From the NCBI GenBank assembly GCA_020348865.1, contig CP070754.1:873947-908246 (forward strand): 34,300 nt of DNA, given 5' to 3'. Under the pieces are notes generated by a model. The model was given only the letters and a program-made list of their open reading frames with translations, ran no database searches and was not told where the DNA came from. Below are positions 30,129 through 34,300 of this stretch, piece by piece. Made by a program: the position numbers and the translations under genes. Source of the DNA: Candidatus Bathyarchaeota archaeon (GTDB lineage Archaea; Thermoproteota; Bathyarchaeia; Bathyarchaeales; Bathyarchaeaceae). How positions within the stretch are numbered: the first letter of the stretch is position 1; the number at the start of each line of letters is the position of its first letter.

Positions 30129-30437
30129 GTGTACGGACGGGAAATAACACCATTTAAACAGGCTTCAATAGTTGTTTTTGAAGTCTGGGTGGAGAATGAT
30201 ACAATGGTTAAGCTGAACACGAAAGGTAAACCATTGATAATTATGATAAACGGAGAATTGTATGGTATCGAAGAAATCTCGGAGATCGATCCTACATACA
30301 ACAAGAAAAAGAGTACGAAATTCTTCACAATAAGAGCAACAAACATAACCGGTCAAAGGAAATTAACAATAAGTCTAGATTTTCGCCTGCTTGACGTAGT
30401 AAAAATGGAAAACGGAGACGTATCATACATACGCTGA
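30129..30437 (+). CDS. Small hypothetical protein
   Basis: A 102-residue, strand-rich protein from GTG 30129, or 77 residues from ATG 30204. ATG 30204 has GGTGGAG about nine bases upstream, while the longer form begins YGREITPFKQASIVVFEVWV, which also looks protein-like. Seen: KPLIIMINGELYGIEEISEI and TIRATNITGQRKLTISLDFR, alternating polar and hydrophobic residues that suggest a small beta fold, and no membrane segment or zinc site. Not assigned to a family. It follows the tRNA-Asp gene; a TATA-like ATTTAAAC lies near 30151, which favours the later start. Ends in TGA. Confidence 0.5.
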   Translation: MYGREITPFKQASIVVFEVWVENDTMVKLNTKGKPLIIMINGELYGIEEISEIDPTYNKKKSTKFFTIRATNITGQRKLTISLDFRLLDVVKMENGDVSYIR

Positions 30438-30535
30438 ACAACGTGTGTAACCCATGCGGATTTCCAACCTGCCAACCGGAAGCACTAACTTTTTATTGGC
30501 ACAAACGAAATCTAGCCTTCACGAAGTGATATGTT

Positions 30536-31129
30536 GTGGCATCATGGCCTGAGCTGTTGATAGACATTGTGCCGTTTACCCTGATTCTAGGGGGTTTTGC
30601 TTCAGCTTCTTGGCTACTAGAAAGGTCAATCGGACACTCACCTATCGTGGGAAAGCCTCTGCGTTGGTTCGCAAAAGTCGCGTCAAGTCTAGGCTTATTC
30701 ATAGGGATTCTCCTTATGGCAACGGGAGTGATTGTATGGTGGATTCAGCCAACAATAGGATCTGATTCAATCACACAGCTCCTCTTGATCGTTACTGGGA
30801 TTGCACTATTTCTGAAACCTATCAAAGATGTTCGCTGGGCCTCGTTGATTGGGTTGACGGCGGGTTGCCTATGTGTCGGATATGTTTACATGTTTCATAG
30901 ATTGCCAGAGACTTTTTTCGGCATACAATCAAGATGGATTTACGTTGTGGTCTTCCTTCTCCCAGGTCTCGTTGTGTATCTCCTCTTCAAGTTCGTTGAA
31001 GATTTGCTGTCATTCATCGGATCGGTTTTATCATTCAAGCTTACAGCAATCACTTTAGGCCTATTGTGCATTGTGCAAGGACTGCTTCTGTTTTTTGATC
31101 GGAGTTTGTATGAGGTTTTTCAGATATGA
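30536..31129 (+). CDS. Hypothetical polytopic membrane protein
   Basis: A 197-residue membrane protein not assigned to a family. Seen: six hydrophobic segments, at about 9-27, 50-70 (SLGLFIGILLMATGVIVWWI), 80-92, 99-119, 135-152 (VVFLLPGLVVYLLFKFVEDL) and 162-186. A short N-terminus and a VQGLLLFFDRSLYEVFQI end. Start GTG at 30536 is the only usable one near the N-terminal segment. It converges with the EF-1alpha gene, with 64 bases between the stops. Function unknown. Confidence 0.7.
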   Translation: MASWPELLIDIVPFTLILGGFASASWLLERSIGHSPIVGKPLRWFAKVASSLGLFIGILLMATGVIVWWIQPTIGSDSITQLLLIVTGIALFLKPIKDVRWASLIGLTAGCLCVGYVYMFHRLPETFFGIQSRWIYVVVFLLPGLVVYLLFKFVEDLLSFIGSVLSFKLTAITLGLLCIVQGLLLFFDRSLYEVFQI

Positions 31130-31193
31130 CCCAGTTTCAATGGAAAGCGAAAACAGGAAAGAGAAAGGGTATTCCAGAGTTGGAAATGTTCAG

Positions 31194-32519
31194 TTATGCT
31201 TTCTTCGGGGCTTTCTCCGTGACTTTCTCCGTGATTTCCTTGATTACCCCAGCTGCAACGGTGGTTCCCATGTCACGTATCGCAAATCGCCCAAGCTCAG
31301 GGAAATCAGTGTAGGCTTCAATTGATATGGGGTGAAGCGGTTCAAATCGAACGACTGCGCCGTCTCCAGTCTTCAAGAAAGCTGGTTTCTCTTCGACAGT
31401 CTGTCCAGTACGTGGGTCCAATTTCTTGATTAACTCTGTGAATCGACATGCGACTTGGCTGGTGTGGGCGTGCAACACTGGAGAATATCCAGCTGCAATT
31501 GCTGTTGGGTGGTAGATGACTATTATTTGTCCAATAAACTCTTTTGCAACAGTTGGTGGGTTGTTGATATGCCCACCTACGTCCCCTCTTCGAATGTCTT
31601 GGTGTGATACACCTCGGACATTGAATCCTATGTTGTCGCCAGGTCCAGCCGTCTTCATTTGAACATGATGTGTTTCGATGGATTTGACTTCTCCTTTGGA
31701 ACCCGATGGCATGAACACAAGGGTGTCTCCTACTTTCAACTCGCCGGTCTCAACTCTTCCGACAGGGACTGTTCCAACTCCAGTAATTGTGTAAACGTCT
31801 TGCACGGGAAGGCGGAGTGGTTTAGTACCTGGCTTGGGGGGCACTTCGAAGTTGTCAAGAGCCTCGAAGAGGGTTGGACCCTTGTACCATGACATTTTCT
31901 CGCTGCGTTTGAATAGGTTGTCGCCTGTCCATCCAGACGTTGGTACAAACGGAATCTTTTCAACGTTGAATCCGACTATCTTAAGCATTCTGGAGATTTC
32001 ATTTTTAATCTCCTCGTATCTCTCCTGGCTCCAATTCACTGTTTGGTCATCCATTTTATTGATAGCTACAACTAGCTGGTTTACACCAAGCGTGAAAGCT
32101 AGAAAAGCGTGTTCTTTGGTTTGTCCACCTGAGCCGATTCCCGCCTCGAATTCTCCTCGTTTCGCAGAGACGAAGAGGAACGCTGCATCTGCTTGGCTGG
32201 CTCCTGTGACCATGTTTTTCACGAAGTCTCTGTGTCCAGGTGCGTCGATGACAGTGAAGAAGTATTTTGGGGTTTCGAACTTTAGGAAGGCAAGGTCAAT
32301 AGTTAGTCCACGTTCTCTTTCTTCTTTGAGTTTGTCGAGAACCCAAGCGAATTTGAAGGTTTCTTTGCCCAGCTTTTTTGCTTCATCTTCGTATACTTTG
32401 GCTGTTCGCTCGTCAACAGTTCCGGTGAGGCTGAAGAGGTGTCCTACCGTAGTAGATTTTCCATGGTCCACATGCCCAGTGACTATGAGGTTCAAGTGGG
32501 GTTTCTCAGTTTTGCTCAT
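31194..32519 (-). CDS. tuf: Translation elongation factor EF-1alpha
   Basis: A 441-residue GTPase that brings aminoacyl-tRNA to the ribosome. Seen: G1 [16 protein letters not shown]3 [18 protein letters not shown]4 NKMD, and domain 2 and 3 features such as [17 protein letters not shown] and [20 protein letters not shown]. The loop [16 protein letters not shown] contains the longer insertion shared by crenarchaea and eukaryotes, unlike the short loop in euryarchaea. ATG 32519 is chosen: GTGGAG lies about nine bases upstream, and the GTG at 32534 would use that site as its start codon. The next gene is on the opposite strand, so it is not followed by rps10 in the usual str operon order. Confidence 0.97.
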   Translation of the reverse strand: MSKTEKPHLNLIVTGHVDHGKSTTVGHLFSLTGTVDERTAKVYEDEAKKLGKETFKFAWVLDKLKEERERGLTIDLAFLKFETPKYFFTVIDAPGHRDFVKNMVTGASQADAAFLFVSAKRGEFEAGIGSGGQTKEHAFLAFTLGVNQLVVAINKMDDQTVNWSQERYEEIKNEISRMLKIVGFNVEKIPFVPTSGWTGDNLFKRSEKMSWYKGPTLFEALDNFEVPPKPGTKPLRLPVQDVYTITGVGTVPVGRVETGELKVGDTLVFMPSGSKGEVKSIETHHVQMKTAGPGDNIGFNVRGVSHQDIRRGDVGGHINNPPTVAKEFIGQIIVIYHPTAIAAGYSPVLHAHTSQVACRFTELIKKLDPRTGQTVEEKPAFLKTGDGAVVRFEPLHPISIEAYTDFPELGRFAIRDMGTTVAAGVIKEITEKVTEKAPKKA

Positions 32520-32580
32520 TTCTGTTTTCTCCACATTTTGTTTCTGCTCATTTTCCTTTGGTTGTAGTGAAATTGCTAAT

Positions 32581-32593
32581 AGAGACTGTCTCT
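32581..32593. repeat. Perfect 13-base palindrome in the EF-1alpha promoter
   Basis: AGAGAC, T, GTCTCT. On the minus strand it lies between the probable TATA box (AAACTTTATC, 32601-32610) and the predicted transcription start (about 32576-32580). A protein bound there would block or control initiation. Confidence 0.5.
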
Positions 32594-32600
32594 TCGATTA

Positions 32601-32610
32601 GATAAAGTTT
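32601..32610 (-). promoter_or_regulatory. TATA box of EF-1alpha
   Basis: AAACTTTATC on the minus strand lies some 85 bases before the ATG at 32519. A start about 25 bases downstream would leave a leader of nearly 60 bases, long for this genome. Confidence 0.45.
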
Positions 32611-32750
32611 TTGAATTGGAACATTTTTTCAATGGTTTCTTGTTATCTGTCGGCTCTACACCGCATCCTTCATCTTGAAGCATTATTGTAGAGACCAGTC
32701 TTCATCTAATGTATCTGCATATGGTTTCCCATTTTTTGTTTGGATGAGGC

Positions 32751-32758
32751 ATTTAAAG
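32751..32758 (+). promoter_or_regulatory. TATA box of the TGS-domain GTPase
   Basis: ATTTAAAG at 32751-32758 is about 53 bases before the ATG at 32808, giving a leader of about 25-30 bases. It shares the divergent gap with the EF-1alpha promoter. Confidence 0.45.
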
Positions 32759-32807
32759 AAATATTAGTGTCACTGTGCTGATTTATGGGCGTGGGTGCGA
32801 CTCTGGC

Positions 32808-34031
32808 ATGCCAGCGAATCTTCCTGCAGAGGCAAAGCACAAATGGAGTGAAGTTGCATCAGCGAAAACGCCTCAGGAAAAGCTTCGCACGCTCAAAGAG
32901 TTTTTGAGTTTAGTTCCGAAACACAAAGGCACGGCTCGCCTTCGTGCTCAAGCAAAACGCCAAATCGCCTCTCTGCGAAGAGAAATCGAAGAGAGAAAGC
33001 AGAGAAAAATCGGGAAGGGCGGACCAAGATTCTTCATAGAGAAAGAAGGCGCAGCACAGATTGCGATTCTGGGTCCAACGAACGTAGGTCGAAGCAGCTT
33101 GTTAGCTTCGATAACCAACGCAAAGGTTGTGGTTTCAGGCTATCCATTTACGACACTTGAACCTGTGCCAGGCATGTTTCAATATGAAAATCTGCAGTTT
33201 CAGATGGTCGAAGCCCCTCCGTTGATGAAAGGTTCAGCCGATGGAGAAGCGTGGGGTCCACAAACGTTAGCATTGGCTCGTAACGCTGACGGATTGATAT
33301 TGATGGTAGATCTATCACGAAGACCTTGCAGACAACTGTCTCTGATCCTGGGTGAACTGGAAAAAGCGAAGATTCTAACTCAGAAACCTCGCGCACGAGT
33401 AGACATCGCAAGAAGACACATGAACGTAGGTCTGAAAATCCTTGTGCTAGGACGACTAGTCAACTGTACTGTGAGGGATGTAGAACAACTGCTGAGAAGC
33501 TATCGAATCTCAGACGGAATAGTGAAGATCTACGGAAAAGCCACATTAAATGATGTGGAAGATGCCATCTTCGAAAGTACCGTGTATCGTCCTGCAATAG
33601 TCGTTGCCAACAAGGCAGACGCTCCCAATGCAATTGCAGAGACGAAGGAATTGTTTAGTCGCACTAGCAATCGGATGAAAAGTATCCAGATTTCCTGTAA
33701 GAACCGGACTGGCTTGGAAGATTTAGGAGTAGAGCTGTTCAGAGTGTTGAACATAATCCGTGTCTACACGAAGGAGCCAAACAAGAAAAAGCCCTCTTCA
33801 AAACCGTTCATCCTGAAGAAAGGAGCTACGGTTCAAGATTTGGCAAAACAGATTCATAGCGACTTTTACCGACAGTTCAGTTATGCGAAGGTGTGGGCTA
33901 ATCCTCCTCAAAAAGGTGAAGGCGCAAAAAAGACGCCTAGAGCGAAAAGACGTTTTTCTTTCAGTCCACAGAAAGTGGGCTTGAGCTTTCCCCTGGAAGA
34001 CGGTGACATTATAGAACTGCACATAAAATAG
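32808..34031 (+). CDS. OBG/DRG-like GTPase with C-terminal TGS domain, altered G1 and G3 motifs
   Basis: A 407-residue protein. Seen: a helical N-terminal domain (MPANLPAEAKHKWSEV, then EEFLSLVPKHKGTARL-like helices to about 70), a GTPase domain and a C-terminal TGS domain (KKGATVQDLAKQIHSDF near 338 to the end LEDGDIIELHIK). The G1 motif is GPTNVGRSSL (89-98) with Arg where the P-loop Lys normally is. G3 is VEAPPL where D-x-P-G or D-T-P-P is usual. G4 VANKADA is intact. Start ATG 32808 is chosen because MPANLPAEAKHKW matches the usual N-terminus of archaeal DRG-like proteins; the open frame from GTG 32775 adds only MLIYGRGCDSG. It lies antisense between EF-1alpha and uS7. Confidence 0.9.
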   Translation: MPANLPAEAKHKWSEVASAKTPQEKLRTLKEFLSLVPKHKGTARLRAQAKRQIASLRREIEERKQRKIGKGGPRFFIEKEGAAQIAILGPTNVGRSSLLASITNAKVVVSGYPFTTLEPVPGMFQYENLQFQMVEAPPLMKGSADGEAWGPQTLALARNADGLILMVDLSRRPCRQLSLILGELEKAKILTQKPRARVDIARRHMNVGLKILVLGRLVNCTVRDVEQLLRSYRISDGIVKIYGKATLNDVEDAIFESTVYRPAIVVANKADAPNAIAETKELFSRTSNRMKSIQISCKNRTGLEDLGVELFRVLNIIRVYTKEPNKKKPSSKPFILKKGATVQDLAKQIHSDFYRQFSYAKVWANPPQKGEGAKKTPRAKRRFSFSPQKVGLSFPLEDGDIIELHIK

Positions 34032-34049
34032 AACCATGGAGTCTTCGCA

Positions 34050-34300
34050 CTAACGAGATGACATCGCTACTCTTTCCATCTCATGACGTTTTCCCACACC
34101 GCTACTCTTTGAATCGTTTTTTGCTGCCAATATCAGTTCCTCTGCAAGCCATTCTTCAAGAGGACGGGGATTGCCAAAAGTCGATTTTCTGGCGCCTTCT
34201 GAAAGTAAACGTAGAGCCAAGTCCACTCGTCTCTGGGGCGAGATATCTACTGCTTGGTGATATGTTACGCCTCCGTACCCAATTCTGGTTGTGTCTTCGC
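34050..34300 (-). CDS. rps7: Ribosomal protein uS7, C-terminal part (truncated by the window end)
   Basis: Read by hand on the minus strand: the last 82 codons of a small-subunit ribosomal protein, ending VAMSSR and TAG at 34050-34052. Seen: TRIGYGGVTYHQAVDISPQR, RVDLALRLLSEGARKSTFGN, PRPLEEWLAEELILAAKND. The pattern HQAVDISPQRRVDLALR is diagnostic of archaeal and eukaryotic S7. The N-terminal half lies beyond 34300. It converges tail-to-tail with the TGS GTPase gene, 18 bases between stops. In most archaea rps7 is followed by elongation-factor genes; here a gene on the other strand intervenes. Confidence 0.92.
   Translation of the reverse strand, partial: EDTTRIGYGGVTYHQAVDISPQRRVDLALRLLSEGARKSTFGNPRPLEEWLAEELILAAKNDSKSSGVGKRHEMERVAMSSR

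Noticed and set aside
31834..32601. Plus-strand 255-codon frame
   Set aside because: It is the shadow of the EF-1alpha gene; composition is Ser/Phe-rich and not protein-like.
1..34300. CRISPR arrays, insertion sequences, prophage genes
   Set aside because: No regular direct repeats with spacers, no transposase or integrase, and no tandem structural phage genes were seen.

Overview
The window is a gene-dense stretch of archaeal chromosome. It carries an EF-1alpha with the crenarchaeal/eukaryotic-type insertion, an archaeal uS7 C-terminus, an archaeal class I CCA-adding enzyme, an archaeal tRNA (guanine-10) dimethyltransferase, a class II HMG-CoA reductase, UPF0200/UPF0201 proteins, a GPN-loop GTPase, a PolB2-type polymerase and TATA-box promoters. 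The EF-1alpha insertion points to the TACK side of the Archaea. Together with the dockerin-type secreted protein and the mixed gene content, a bathyarchaeote-like organism is my best guess; that is inference and no search was run.

Layout. 1-5.8 kb: small accessory genes (GyrI-like, DUF362, VOC), tRNA-Pro(GGG), a membrane-anchored hypothetical, a secreted dockerin protein whose frame is broken by a TAG just after the signal peptide, a helical hypothetical and a winged-helix regulator. 5.8-9.1 kb (minus strand): a three-gene operon of a degenerate RecA-like ATPase, a small coiled-coil protein and a PolB2-type DNA polymerase with altered active-site motifs. This is the best candidate for a little-described system. 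9.3-16 kb: a membrane protein, then thpR-cca (minus), UPF0200-UPF0201 (plus) and the tight operon prs-trmG10-rnz (minus), so this part is rich in tRNA-maturation genes. 16-22 kb: CPBP protease, HMG-CoA reductase, a glycosyltransferase-methyltransferase pair and a UbiA prenyltransferase, all linked to membranes, isoprenoids or the cell surface. 22-29 kb (plus): TrmO, a CBS-pair protein, two adjacent radical SAM enzymes, zinc-ribbon proteins, a CinA-like MoCF-domain protein, a transglutaminase-like protein and a GPN GTPase. 29.1-31.1 kb: a small membrane protein, tRNA-Lys(TTT) with a 17-nt insertion in the D arm, tRNA-Asp(GTC) and two hypothetical genes. 31.2-34.3 kb: EF-1alpha (minus), an OBG/DRG-like TGS GTPase (plus) and the C-terminal part of ribosomal protein uS7 (minus, cut by the window end).

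TAG is an ordinary stop here: at least nine genes end in it. The TAG inside the dockerin gene is therefore more likely a nonsense mutation, a sequencing error or a local readthrough site than genome-wide recoding. Promoters show recognisable TATA elements, several of them about 25-30 bases from the start codon, implying leaderless or short-leader transcripts. Several promoters carry inverted repeats close to the TATA box.
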